Assembly: GCA_045652125.1 (NCBI GenBank)
Contig: JAZRTT010000007.1
Coordinates: 1 to 25,389, forward strand
Source: Avoscillospira sp045652125
GTDB taxonomy: Bacteria > Bacillota > Clostridia > Oscillospirales > Oscillospiraceae
Length of the DNA stretch: 25,389 nucleotides
Direction of reading: 5' to 3'
Shown piece by piece: positions 15,601 to 23,295 of the stretch. The notes beneath the pieces are model-generated. The model was given only the letters and a program-made list of their open reading frames with translations, was not told where the DNA came from and ran no database searches. How positions within the stretch are numbered: the stretch's first letter is position 1; every line of letters begins with the position of its first letter. The translations under genes and the position numbers were made by a program.

Positions 15601-16842
15601 TTAAGCCTTGGCGGCCTTCTTGGCAGCCTTCTTGGCTTCCCACTGGGTGACACACAGGGAGCAGGAAATATCGCCGGTGACATTGAGGCAGGTACGGCCC
15701 ATGTCGAACAGGCGGTCCACAGCGACGATGAGGCCGATGTAGGCGACGGGAATACCAATGGCTTCCAGAACCATGGCCAGCATGATCATGCCCGCGCCGG
15801 AGACGCCGGCGGTGCCGATGGAAGCCAGGGTGGCGGTGACCACTACGATAACCATCTGACCGATGGTCAGGTTGATGCCGCAGCAGGTGGCCAGGAAGAT
15901 GGTGGCAACGCACTGGTAGATGGCGGTGCCGTCCATATTGATGGTGGAGCCCAGAGGCAGAACGAAGGAGGAGATGTCCTTGTCAGCACCCAGATTGCCG
16001 GCACACTCGGTGGACACAGGCAGGGTGGCGGCGGAAGAGGTAGAGGTGAAAGCGAAGATCATGGCGGCGGCAGCACCCTTGAAGAACTTGCCGGGGCCAA
16101 CCTTGCCGAATGCCTTGGCTGCCACGGAGTAGACCACAATGGCGTGGATGGCGTAGGCAATGTAGGCGCACAGCAGGACCAGCGCCAGAGAGCCGATGAT
16201 CTCAGCACCCTGAGTAGCAACGACCCAGGTCATGTAAGTCAGAACACCGATGGGAGAAAGGCTGATGATGAAGCCCATGAGCTTCTCGATGACGGAGTAG
16301 GCAGAGTCCACAACGTTGCGGACCAGAGTGGCCTTTTCACCGGCAGCCAGAATGGAGCCGCCGAAGAACAGGGCAATGACGATAACCTGAAGCATATTGG
16401 CTTCGGTGAAGGACTTCCACATGTTGGTGGGGAAGATGTTGACCAGAGTGGTCATAAAGCCGCCGAATTCCTTGGCTTCATATTCGGCAGCACCCAGCTG
16501 GCTGGACAGGTCGGGGAACAGGCTGGCATTCTTGAACACGGAGCCGACCACCAGACCGATAACGCAGGCAATGGCGGTAGTGCAGAGGAAGTAGACCACA
16601 GTCTTGATGCCCACAGAGCCGACCTTCTTCATGTCATCCATGGAGATGATGCCCTGGATCATGGACAGCAGAACAACGGGGACAACGATGAACTTCAGCA
16701 GGTTGACAAAAATATCGCCGAAAGGTTTGATGTACTTTGCGGTAAATTCGCCGGTGTCGGTCAGATTGAAAATCAGACCGGCGATCACACCGATGACCAG
16801 TGCGATCAGAATCTGAATGGGAAGACTGAGTTTTTTCTTCAT
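15601..16842 (-). CDS. Dicarboxylate/amino acid:cation symporter (DAACS family)
   Basis: A 413-residue sodium- or proton-coupled carrier of the GltP/DctA/SstT group, probably for glutamate, aspartate, serine or C4-dicarboxylates. Visible hallmarks are KFIVVPVVLLSMIQG in TM2-3, the serine-rich re-entrant loop TSTSSAATLP near residue 275, the NMDGTA motif in TM7 near residue 310, and the NVTGD segment near the C-terminus. The tail is lysine/alanine-rich (EAKKAAKKAAKA). The start is ATG at 16842, with GAGGTG six bases upstream; the 64-residue upstream extension covers the promoter and is not coding. It is a single-gene unit with its own promoter and terminator. Confidence 0.95.
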   Translation of the reverse strand: MKKKLSLPIQILIALVIGVIAGLIFNLTDTGEFTAKYIKPFGDIFVNLLKFIVVPVVLLSMIQGIISMDDMKKVGSVGIKTVVYFLCTTAIACVIGLVVGSVFKNASLFPDLSSQLGAAEYEAKEFGGFMTTLVNIFPTNMWKSFTEANMLQVIVIALFFGGSILAAGEKATLVRNVVDSAYSVIEKLMGFIISLSPIGVLTYMTWVVATQGAEIIGSLALVLLCAYIAYAIHAIVVYSVAAKAFGKVGPGKFFKGAAAAMIFAFTSTSSAATLPVSTECAGNLGADKDISSFVLPLGSTINMDGTAIYQCVATIFLATCCGINLTIGQMVIVVVTATLASIGTAGVSGAGMIMLAMVLEAIGIPVAYIGLIVAVDRLFDMGRTCLNVTGDISCSLCVTQWEAKKAAKKAAKA

Positions 16843-16875
16843 ACTTTTCACCTCATTAAAATTTCTATCTCTTTG

Positions 16876-16922
16876 TTGCATAAATGCAATTACATTATAC
16901 AAAAGAGCTGAAAAAAAGTAAA
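16876..16922 (-). promoter_or_regulatory. Symporter promoter with an overlapping palindrome
   Basis: On the minus strand TTTACT (-35, 16917-16922) and TATAAT (-10, 16894-16899) are 17 bases apart. The palindrome TTGCAT-AA-ATGCAA at 16876-16889 sits over the expected start of transcription, a typical place for a repressor operator. The regulator is unknown. Confidence 0.65.
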
Positions 16923-17015
16923 GACTTTTTGTGCAAGTTGGATCGTTTTTACAAATGTGTAGAAAATCTTTCTCATATGGTTTTATATAGGAGGAAGATT
17001 TGTAACAGTTGACAA

Positions 17016-17051
17016 AAATTTTCGAGGCGCCCAAAGGTGCCTCGAAAATTT
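17016..17051 (-). terminator. Intrinsic terminator of the racemase operon
   Basis: A 13-bp stem, AAATTTTCGAGGC with GCCTCGAAAATTT (17016-17028, 17039-17051), is extended inside by three bases around a short loop. It ends in a T run on the minus strand and touches the racemase stop codon. Confidence 0.85.
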
Positions 17052-17752
17052 CATTTTGTTTCGTAACCGCAGAAACGGATGGCGGCCTTCGCCAATTCTG
17101 CCGTAGGGTCGATCACAGGGCAAGACAACGCCAGAAGCTGTACCGCCAGAGGCAGCTCCGTACAGCCCAGAATAAAATAATCTGCACCCCGGCGGGAAAG
17201 CCTTTTCATAACAGTCTCCATGTCAGCCCGGTAAGCTTCCGGGTCGGCATCGGCCTTGACGCCGTCATAGATGACCCGCATAAGGGCATCCTGCTCTTCT
17301 TCATCGGGAACAAGGAAGCAAACCCCTTCCCGGGCCAATGCTTTTTCGTACAAGCCTGTGGCCAATGTGCCTCGGGTGGCAAGAATACCGGCGGTCTTGC
17401 CGGGGAACTGCACCTTGCAGGCCTTGGCTGTGGCTTCCAGCATATTGATAAAGGGAACTTCCGTCTGTTCCTGCAGGCGGGGCAGGAAATAATGGGCTGT
17501 GTTGCAGGGCATAAGGATGCAGTCTGCACCGCAGGAGACCAGTTTTTTCAAAGAATCGGACATTTCCGACACCGGATCGGTCCCACCGGATAAAATGGCT
17601 GCCGTGCGGTCGGGAATGGCAGAGTTGTCATCAATATAGATGCGGATATGGTCATTGTCCCGGTCAGCCTTTGTCATAGTGACGATCTTCCGGAACAGGT
17701 CGGCGGTAGCCAGCGGCCCCATACCGCCTAAAATACCGATAGATTTTTTCAT
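17051..17752 (-). CDS. Aspartate/glutamate racemase family protein
   Basis: A 233-residue cofactor-independent racemase of the Asp/Glu/hydantoin racemase superfamily. The two catalytic cysteines are visible: Cys83 in MPCNTAH and Cys197 in LGCTELPL. The N-terminal GILGGMGPLAT loop is that of the aspartate racemase subgroup, rather than MurI-type glutamate racemase, so D-aspartate or a related D-amino acid is the likely product. The start is ATG at 17752 with AAGGTG six bases upstream; an in-frame GTG three codons earlier is less likely. It is the last gene of a four-gene minus-strand operon, 10 bases after the TSUP permease. Confidence 0.9.
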   Translation of the reverse strand: MKKSIGILGGMGPLATADLFRKIVTMTKADRDNDHIRIYIDDNSAIPDRTAAILSGGTDPVSEMSDSLKKLVSCGADCILMPCNTAHYFLPRLQEQTEVPFINMLEATAKACKVQFPGKTAGILATRGTLATGLYEKALAREGVCFLVPDEEEQDALMRVIYDGVKADADPEAYRADMETVMKRLSRRGADYFILGCTELPLAVQLLALSCPVIDPTAELAKAAIRFCGYETK

Positions 17753-17762
17753 AGCTTGCACC

Positions 17763-18572
17763 TTAAGCCCAGAATTCCGGGAACAGCAGTTCGCTGAGGA
17801 CCTTGAGGATCAGAAGGACCAGAACCACTGCCACCGTGGGCCGGACGATCTTGCTGCCGTTTTTGATGGCAAGGCCGGCGCCAATGTGGTGGCCCAGAAT
17901 GGAGGCCACGGCAGAGACCAGACCCACGCCCACCAGAACATAACCGGCTGCCAGCGCCGTATAAAGGCTGCCCAGATTGGAAGCCAGATTGACCACCTTC
18001 ACATGGCCTGCTGCAGTGCGGGTATCCAGCTTGCCCAGCTTAATAAACACGATCATCAGAAAAGTGCCGGTGCCGGGGCCGTAGTAACCGTCGTAAGCGC
18101 CGATGACAAGGGAGGCACCCCAGCAGATCAGGGCCTGCTTCCAGAAGGCGATCTCACCGGGTTCATCCGGCCAGACCCGGGTTCGCAGGGTAATGACGGC
18201 TACAACAGGCAGAACCACCAAAAGCAGATATTTCAGCACATTTTCAGGGGTATGGTGCTGAAGCCAGGTGCCGCCCATGGAGCCCACCAGAGCCAGAATG
18301 ATGGAGGGAATGGCCAAGTTCCATTTCACATAGCCGTTTTTGATAAAACGGGCAGCGGAGAAAATGGTGCCGATACCGGCAGAGAGCTTGTTGGTGCCCA
18401 GGGCGAAGTATGTAGGCATACCGTGGAGACCAATCAGGTAGGTAGGGACGGAGATGATCCCGCCACCGCCTGCAATGGCATCCATAAAAGATGCAAGAAA
18501 CACACCCACGCAGATCAGCAGGATCACCCAAAGCGAAATCCCATCCAGCGTGATTTCCGTCAAAAAATTCAT
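17763..18572 (-). CDS. TSUP-family permease (TauE/SafE-like)
   Basis: A 269-residue membrane protein with about eight hydrophobic segments and the duplicated TSUP motifs. The first half has AIAGGGGIISVPTY and ALGTNKLSAGIGT; the second half has YDGYYGPGTGTFLM and VVNLASNLGSL. The family exports sulfite, sulfoacetate or other small organic anions; the substrate here cannot be read from sequence. The start is ATG at 18572 with AGGAG upstream, and its ATG overlaps the TGA of the HAD gene as ATGA, so translation is likely coupled. The racemase gene follows by 10 bases. Confidence 0.88.
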   Translation of the reverse strand: MNFLTEITLDGISLWVILLICVGVFLASFMDAIAGGGGIISVPTYLIGLHGMPTYFALGTNKLSAGIGTIFSAARFIKNGYVKWNLAIPSIILALVGSMGGTWLQHHTPENVLKYLLLVVLPVVAVITLRTRVWPDEPGEIAFWKQALICWGASLVIGAYDGYYGPGTGTFLMIVFIKLGKLDTRTAAGHVKVVNLASNLGSLYTALAAGYVLVGVGLVSAVASILGHHIGAGLAIKNGSKIVRPTVAVVLVLLILKVLSELLFPEFWA

Positions 18573-19408
18573 TGTGTGCACACTCCTTTCAGCAATGCCC
18601 AAACTTCCCGGGCAGCACCGTCCTCATCGTTAGTATAATCGCTGATGCGGTCTGCGGCAGCTTTTGCCTCATCACTGCCGTTTTTCATGGCAATTCCAAG
18701 ACCTGCCCAGCGAAACATGCCCACATCGTTGCTGCCGTCGCCCAATGCCGCAACTTCTGCCGCCTGCAGACCCAGATATTCTGCCAATTTTTCCAGTCCC
18801 ACGCCCTTGTCAATTCCACAGGGCATGATCTCCAGATCATTTTCTTCGCTTTCCATAACCATGTACGGCTCTTTTTTCAACTGTTCCCAAAGGGGCTTTT
18901 TGTGGGAAAGGTCCCCAAAGTAAATATGTATTTTATTGGTAACGCCCCGATAGGCTTCCACATAGGCATCCAGATCCGCTTCTCCCACATGGGTACGCTT
19001 GATGATCGCCGCCATACTTTCACAGCAAAACCGCTCTGCATGGTCCTTGTCCCACGCCCGGTTGTGAACCTTCCCGTCCCGATCGTCAAAGATCTCCGGC
19101 ATGGCGTTGTAGGGCACTATCATTTTGTAAAGCCGACGCAGATCTGTTTCCGTCAAAGCCTTGCGGTAAATATCTGCTCCGGTGTGCAGGTCCACCACCT
19201 GCGTCCCGGTACAGATAACTGCATAGCGTATCATGGGCAGTTGTGCCACCAAATCCTGAAAATCCGCCAGCGGCCGTCCTGTGGCAATGCAGATGTGGAT
19301 TCCCCCATCTGCCGCAGCCTGCAGAGCATCGATGGTGTTTTGGGTCAGCCGTTTTTTACTATTGATCAGCGTCCCGTCAATATCAAGGGCGATCAGTTGA
19401 ATAGACAA
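18569..19408 (-). CDS. Cof-type HAD-IIB family phosphatase
   Basis: A 279-residue HAD hydrolase of the Cof/YidA type. Motif I is ALDIDGTLI (Asp9, Asp11), motif II is CIATGRP near residue 41, a large C2B cap covers roughly residues 85-195, the motif III lysine lies in IDKGVGLEKL, and motif IV is ALGDGSNDVGM. Such enzymes dephosphorylate sugar phosphates, FMN or PLP; the substrate is unknown. It starts at TTG 19408 with AAGGAG upstream, 14 bases after the NuoE-like gene, and its stop codon overlaps the start of the TSUP gene. Confidence 0.9.
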   Translation of the reverse strand: MSIQLIALDIDGTLINSKKRLTQNTIDALQAAADGGIHICIATGRPLADFQDLVAQLPMIRYAVICTGTQVVDLHTGADIYRKALTETDLRRLYKMIVPYNAMPEIFDDRDGKVHNRAWDKDHAERFCCESMAAIIKRTHVGEADLDAYVEAYRGVTNKIHIYFGDLSHKKPLWEQLKKEPYMVMESEENDLEIMPCGIDKGVGLEKLAEYLGLQAAEVAALGDGSNDVGMFRWAGLGIAMKNGSDEAKAAADRISDYTNDEDGAAREVWALLKGVCTQ

Positions 19409-19422
19409 TGCTTGTGTCTCCT

Positions 19423-19863
19423 TTATTTGCGTTCTTTCACCAGTTGGCGGATCAGCGCTTCGTCCGCCTCATTGTAGACCACACCGTTCCAACGCAGATT
19501 GGGGCCTTTGCCGCACATCCGCATACAGCCTGTGTACCGAATTGTAAAGTTTTCCGGTGTCTTTCCGTAAGTTTTTTCCACGAAAGCTGCCAGTCCGGCA
19601 CGCTTTGTACAGTTGGGACCACCGCACAGCTCCAGACAGGGCTTCTGTTCCAAAAGCTTCAAGCTGGGAAACCGTTTGATAACAGCCAGCAGATAGCTCT
19701 GTTTTACCTGCAATATTTTTGCTGCAGGCAGCAGCAGATCGGAGGGGATTCTGCCTCCATTTTCTTCCTGCAGTTCCCGGAGGAAGGCGGTCAATGCACT
19801 CTGGTCTCCGGGTGCACCCTGATTTTTATAATACGCAAGTGCTTCTTCCATATTCCATGCCAT
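19423..19863 (-). CDS. NuoE-like thioredoxin-fold [2Fe-2S] ferredoxin
   Basis: A 146-residue protein resembling the NuoE/HoxE subunit of NADH-dependent hydrogenases and complex I. The N-terminal 60 residues are helical (PAAKILQV). The iron-sulfur ligands are probably Cys80 and Cys85 (CGGPNC) and Cys113 and Cys117 (CMRMC), the C-x4-C...C-x3-C spacing of the family, with an extra Cys76. No NuoF or hydrogenase partner is in the window, so it is an orphan whose redox partner lies elsewhere. The ATG has GAAGG seven bases upstream. It is the first gene of an operon with a HAD phosphatase, a TSUP permease and a racemase. Confidence 0.85.
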   Translation of the reverse strand: MAWNMEEALAYYKNQGAPGDQSALTAFLRELQEENGGRIPSDLLLPAAKILQVKQSYLLAVIKRFPSLKLLEQKPCLELCGGPNCTKRAGLAAFVEKTYGKTPENFTIRYTGCMRMCGKGPNLRWNGVVYNEADEALIRQLVKERK

Positions 19864-19885
19864 AGCGAAACCTTCTTTCCCTGCT

Positions 19886-19914
19886 ATGATACCCGGAAAT
19901 CCAGCATATGTCTA
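19886..19914 (-). promoter_or_regulatory. Promoter of the NuoE-HAD-TSUP-racemase operon
   Basis: On the minus strand TAGACA (-35, 19909-19914) and TATCAT (-10, 19886-19891) are separated by 17 bases. Transcription would start about 17 bases before the NuoE-like ATG and just after the uracil permease terminator. Confidence 0.6.
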
Positions 19915-19950
19915 CAAAAAAATGACGGCCTTGCGGCCGTCATTTTTTTA
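19915..19950 (-). terminator. Intrinsic terminator of the uracil permease gene (bidirectional)
   Basis: A perfect 9-bp stem ATGACGGCC/GGCCGTCAT with a 4-base loop (19922-19943) has A residues on one side and T residues on the other. It lies 16 bases after the permease stop codon and upstream of the next promoter. Confidence 0.9.
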
Positions 19951-19958
19951 GAAGGAAA

Positions 19959-21302
19959 TTAGTCGCCAACGTGGAAGTTCACGGAGGTGTCACCCTGATG
20001 GTCGGTACCGAACTCATAGTCCTTACCGGGCAGGATGGCGTTGAGGACGATACCCACGATGGCAGCCACAGCCAGACCGGACAGGCTGATGGTGACGCTG
20101 CCGATGGTGAAGGACACAGCACCGGAGTAGTTGATGCCGATAGCCAGAACCATGATGACAGCAGCGATGATGACATTACGGGTGTTGGTGAAGTCCACCT
20201 TGTTTTCTACCACGTTACGAACACCGACTGCGGAGATCATACCATAGAGGATCATGGAGATGCCGCCGATGGTGGCAGCGGGCATGGCGGAGATCAGAGC
20301 GGCGAACTTGGGGCAGAAGGAGAACAGGATGGCGAAGTAGGCAGCAATGCGGATGACACGGGGGTCATAGACCTTGCTCAGAGCCAGAACGCCGGTGTTC
20401 TCGCCGTAGGTGGTGTTGGCAGGTGCGCCGAACAGGGAAGCCAGAGCGGTTGCCAGGCCGTCACCCAGCAGGGTGCGGTGCAGACCGGGCTCTTCCAGAT
20501 AGTTCTTCTCACAGGTGGAGGAGATGGCGCACATATCGCCGATGTGCTCCACCATGGTGGCCAGAGCCAGAGGCATGATGGTGATGGCGGCGGTGATCAG
20601 CATGGAGGGATCCAGCGCGTCGCTGGTGAACAGGCCGATGACGGTGTTCTGCATCTGGAAGGGCAGGCCGACCCAGGCGGCATCCTTCACAGCGGTGAAG
20701 TCCACATTGCCGGTGACGGCAGCAATGATGTAGGAAGCCACAACGCCCAACAGGATGGGAACGATCTTGATCATGCCCTTGCCGAAAATGTTGGCAATGA
20801 TGACCACAGCGATGGCCACCAGAGCGATCCACCAGTTGGTGCGGCAGTTATCAATGGCAGAGGAGCTGAGGATCAGACCAATGCAGATGATGATAGGGCC
20901 GGTAACGATGGGCGGGAAGAACTTCATGACCTTTTTGGTGCCGAAGGCCTTGAACAGAGCAGCCAGGATCACATACAAAAGGCCTGCGCACATAACGCCG
21001 AAGCAGGCGTAGGGCAGCAGATGAGCTTCCTGATTGGGGGCAATGGCGGCATAACCGCCGATAAAAGCGAAGGAAGAGCCGAGGAATGCGGGGACCTTAC
21101 CCTTGGCCAGCAGGTGGAACAGCAGAGTGCCGAGACCGGCAAACAGCAAAGTGGCGGAAACGCTCAGACCGGTCAGAACGGGGACCAGAACGGTTGCGCC
21201 GAACATGGCGAACATGTGCTGCAGGCCCAGGACCAACATTCTGGGTGCGCCCAGTTCTCTGGCATCATAGATGCCGTTTTCAGGGATGGGTTTCTTGGAC
21301 AT
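19959..21302 (-). CDS. uraA: Uracil/xanthine permease of the NCS2 family (UraA-like)
   Basis: A 447-residue nucleobase:cation symporter with about 14 membrane segments. It begins near GAPRMLVLGLQHMFAMFGATVLVPVLTGL, typical of the uracil branch. The substrate-site regions are MVEHIGDM near residue 240 and NTTYGENTGVLALS near 290, each with the expected glutamate. The uracil branch is favoured over xanthine permeases, but substrate is inferred. The start is ATG at 21302 with AAGGAG upstream; an in-frame extension to 21404 runs through the leader terminator and is not coding. It is expressed from a promoter about 190 bases upstream, behind a structured leader. The long open frame opposite it is a composition artefact. 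Confidence 0.93.
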   Translation of the reverse strand: MSKKPIPENGIYDARELGAPRMLVLGLQHMFAMFGATVLVPVLTGLSVSATLLFAGLGTLLFHLLAKGKVPAFLGSSFAFIGGYAAIAPNQEAHLLPYACFGVMCAGLLYVILAALFKAFGTKKVMKFFPPIVTGPIIICIGLILSSSAIDNCRTNWWIALVAIAVVIIANIFGKGMIKIVPILLGVVASYIIAAVTGNVDFTAVKDAAWVGLPFQMQNTVIGLFTSDALDPSMLITAAITIMPLALATMVEHIGDMCAISSTCEKNYLEEPGLHRTLLGDGLATALASLFGAPANTTYGENTGVLALSKVYDPRVIRIAAYFAILFSFCPKFAALISAMPAATIGGISMILYGMISAVGVRNVVENKVDFTNTRNVIIAAVIMVLAIGINYSGAVSFTIGSVTISLSGLAVAAIVGIVLNAILPGKDYEFGTDHQGDTSVNFHVGD

Positions 21303-21478
21303 GATAATTTCTCCTTTCTTTCTCGGGCCTGTGATAAGCAAAAAAATAGAACCAAAACGAATCGTTTCAGCTCTTTTTGAGAATATAAAATTGACCCTCA
21401 TCACAGGCAGTGGGGAATCCGTACATCCGAGCGGCTTTGTTCATGATTCTCATCTGTCACGCACCCCCACAATTTTTC
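21303..21478 (-). promoter_or_regulatory. Structured leader of the uracil permease mRNA with an intrinsic terminator (class unknown)
   Basis: The predicted 176-base 5' leader holds a GTGGGG/CCCCAC pairing (21465-21470 with 21410-21415) around a roughly 50-base folded core. It also holds a GCCTGTGAT/ATCACAGGC pair (21400-21408 with 21327-21335) and, between those arms, an 11-bp hairpin at 21348-21374 followed by seven U residues at 21340-21346. This is the layout of a transcription attenuator. I did not find the purine-riboswitch core or the PyrR-binding consensus. The ligand or protein that controls it is unknown. Confidence 0.6.
21340..21374 (-). terminator. Leader terminator upstream of the uracil permease
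   Basis: On the minus strand AGAGCTGAAAC pairs with GTTTTGGTTCT (three G-U pairs) around a 5-base loop. One A and seven T residues follow. It lies inside the 5' leader, 38 bases before the permease ATG, which points to attenuation rather than gene-end termination. Confidence 0.65.
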
Positions 21479-21484
21479 TTTCTC

Positions 21485-21513
21485 ATTATAATGATAAAAG
21501 CAGAAGAAATCAA
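21485..21513 (-). promoter_or_regulatory. Promoter of the uracil permease gene
   Basis: On the minus strand TTGATT (-35, 21508-21513) and consensus TATAAT (-10, 21485-21490) have a 17-base spacer. It sets the leader start near 21478. It is back-to-back with the aminotransferase promoter, with about 60 bases between their -35 boxes. Confidence 0.8.
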
Positions 21514-21571
21514 TAGGTATTTTAGAAAAATGTCGAAAGAAAAAAACTTTACAGGAAAGATGATTTGACAA

Positions 21572-21599
21572 TAGACATATTTGAGAATTATGGTATAAT
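21572..21599 (+). promoter_or_regulatory. Promoter of the aminotransferase gene
   Basis: TAGACA (21572-21577) lies 16 bases upstream of an extended -10, TGG followed by TATAAT (21594-21599). A TTGACA seven bases further upstream is too far away to pair with this -10. The leader is about 30 bases. Confidence 0.7.
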
Positions 21600-21635
21600 G
21601 TAATACTAATATTAACCGGAAAGGACGGGAGTTCC

Positions 21636-22913
21636 ATGAATACTGCTTATGCAGCCCGCAGCATTGAAGAATTAACAGCGGAATACGTACTGGTAAAAGC
21701 CCATTTTGAAGATTTGAAGGCAATGGCCTTGAAACTGAATATGGCCCGCGGCAAACCCGGAAAGGAGCAGCTGGATCTGGTCAGCGATATTCTGACTGTC
21801 CTGCAGAAGCCCGAGGACTGCATCAGCGATGGAATCGATGTCCGCAACTACGGTGAGCTGACCGGCATCCCTGCCGCCAAGGAACTGTTTGCCGACATTC
21901 TCGGCTGCAAACCCGAGGAGTGCTTCATCGGCGGCAACGCCAGCCTGACCCTTATGTACGATACCATCTCCAAAGCTTACACCCACGGTCTGCTCCGCTC
22001 CGAGCGTCCCTGGTGCAAGGAGGAAAAAGTCAAGTTCCTCTGCCCCTGCCCCGGCTATGACCGTCATTTTAAGATCACCGAGTCCTTCGGTGCAGAAATG
22101 ATCAATGTCCCCATGACCCCCACCGGCCCCGATATGGACATGGTGGAGGAACTGGTGAAGGATCCTGCCGTCAAGGGTATGTGGTGCGTGCCCAAGTATT
22201 CCAATCCCGATGGCATCGTGTACTCCGACGAGACCATCCGCCGCATTGCCGATCTGAAGCCCGCAGCTCCCGATTTCACCGTCATGTGGGACAATGCCTA
22301 CTGCATCCATGAATTTGACGGCGACTTCGTTCCCTTTGAGGACATTCTGACCCTCTGCCGGGAAGCCGGTAATCCCCATATGGTCTTTGAGTTCGCCTCC
22401 ACCTCCAAGGTCACCCTCCCCGGTGCCGGCGTGTCTGTTATGGCCGCCTCTGTGGAGAACCAGAAACACATGGAAAAGCTCCTGACCATCCAGACCATTT
22501 CCTATGACAAGGTCAATCAGCTCCGCCATGTGAAGTACCTGAAGAACAAGGAACACACCCTTGCCCTCATGAAGCGCCACGCCGAAATCATGCGTCCCAA
22601 ATTCCTGTGTGTCCTGAAATGGCTGGAAAATGAGATCGCGCCTTTGGAGATCGCCTCCTGGCAGAAGCCCAAGGGCGGCTATTTCGTTAGTGTCAATACC
22701 GCTCCCGGTCTTGCCAAGCGGACTCTGGCCCTTTGCGCGGAGGCCGGCGTGGTCATGACCGGTGCCGGTGCTACCTTCCCCTACGGCAAAGACCCCCGGG
22801 ACAGCAACATCCGTATCGCCCCCAGCCTGCCTCCCGTTGCCGAGCTGGAAGCTGCCATGGATGTATTCTGCACCTGCCTGAAGCTGGCAGCATTGGAACA
22901 GAAGCTGGGGTAA
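21636..22913 (+). CDS. PLP-dependent class I/II aminotransferase (subgroup Ic aspartate aminotransferase-like)
   Basis: A 425-residue aminotransferase, probably interconverting aspartate and oxaloacetate with glutamate/2-oxoglutarate. The fold-type I landmarks are GGNASLTLMYD near residue 105 (cofactor phosphate site), YSNPDGIVYS near 188, WDNAYCIHEF near 220, the PLP-binding Lys258 in STSKVTLPG, and the substrate-carboxylate arginine in SNIRIAPSLPP near 390. Sequence style matches the longer bacterial Asp aminotransferase group (about 425 residues) rather than the classical 400-residue AspC. Substrate specificity is inferred. The ATG follows a GGGAG/AAGGA region. It is a single-gene unit, divergent from the uracil permease. 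Confidence 0.9.
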   Translation: MNTAYAARSIEELTAEYVLVKAHFEDLKAMALKLNMARGKPGKEQLDLVSDILTVLQKPEDCISDGIDVRNYGELTGIPAAKELFADILGCKPEECFIGGNASLTLMYDTISKAYTHGLLRSERPWCKEEKVKFLCPCPGYDRHFKITESFGAEMINVPMTPTGPDMDMVEELVKDPAVKGMWCVPKYSNPDGIVYSDETIRRIADLKPAAPDFTVMWDNAYCIHEFDGDFVPFEDILTLCREAGNPHMVFEFASTSKVTLPGAGVSVMAASVENQKHMEKLLTIQTISYDKVNQLRHVKYLKNKEHTLALMKRHAEIMRPKFLCVLKWLENEIAPLEIASWQKPKGGYFVSVNTAPGLAKRTLALCAEAGVVMTGAGATFPYGKDPRDSNIRIAPSLPPVAELEAAMDVFCTCLKLAALEQKLG

Positions 22914-22923
22914 ATAACCGAAA

Positions 22924-22964
22924 AATAAAAGAATCCGCTGCTTTTGCAGCGAATTCTTTTATTT
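22924..22964. terminator. Bidirectional terminator between the aminotransferase and csoR
   Basis: GCTGC/GCAGC around TTTT is extended, after a 2-base internal mismatch, by AAAAGAAT/ATTCTTTT. Both flanks carry A/T runs, so it can end the plus-strand aminotransferase transcript and the minus-strand csoR transcript. It overlaps the csoR stop codon. Confidence 0.85.
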
Positions 22965-23282
22965 CATAAACTTATCGATGGCCTGACACAAATCATCCAG
23001 AGCCTGATGGTCGTTTTCCTCCACCGCATCTACGATACAGTGCCGGATATGGTCTTGCAAAATAACCTTGCTGACATTGTTGATGGCAGATTTTACGGCA
23101 GCCAACTGTACCAGAACTTCACTGCAGTCTCTGCCGTTCTCTACCATTTTCTTTACGGATTCCAAATGGCCGATCAGTCGGGATAACCGATTCACCACTG
23201 CCTTGGAGTTTTCATGGACATGAGGGTGGCTGTGGGCAATGCCATGCTTGTGGAGATATTCGTGGTCGTGGATAGGTTCCAT
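22959..23282 (-). CDS. csoR: CsoR/RcnR-type metal-sensing repressor
   Basis: A 107-residue four-helix DNA-binding repressor of the DUF156 family. The Cu(I) ligand triad of CsoR is present as Cys53, His78 and Cys82, with the same 25- and 4-residue spacing as the M. tuberculosis protein. The NRLSRLIGHLESVKKM helix near residue 31 is the usual DNA-contacting helix. The N-terminal 23 residues are unusually histidine-rich (eight His), possibly an extra metal-binding tail. Copper is the likely signal, but no copper ATPase or chaperone is in the window. AAGGAG precedes the ATG. The gene lies 13 bases behind a small membrane protein gene and is probably co-transcribed with it. Confidence 0.92.
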   Translation of the reverse strand: MEPIHDHEYLHKHGIAHSHPHVHENSKAVVNRLSRLIGHLESVKKMVENGRDCSEVLVQLAAVKSAINNVSKVILQDHIRHCIVDAVEENDHQALDDLCQAIDKFMK

Positions 23283-23295
23283 GGCAGTAACTCCT

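Noticed and set aside
16144..16911. Plus-strand open frame of 255 codons opposite the symporter
   Set aside because: Acidic low-complexity complement of a membrane-protein gene; not supported by any start signal.
19971..21380. Plus-strand open frame of 469 codons opposite the uracil permease
   Set aside because: The encoded sequence is Asp/Gly/His/Gln-rich and repetitive, as expected from the complement of a membrane-protein gene. It has no start signals.
21303..21478. Purine (guanine/adenine) riboswitch or PyrR site in the uracil permease leader
   Set aside because: The conserved purine-aptamer words and the PyrR loop consensus were looked for on the minus strand and not found, so the leader is left unclassified.
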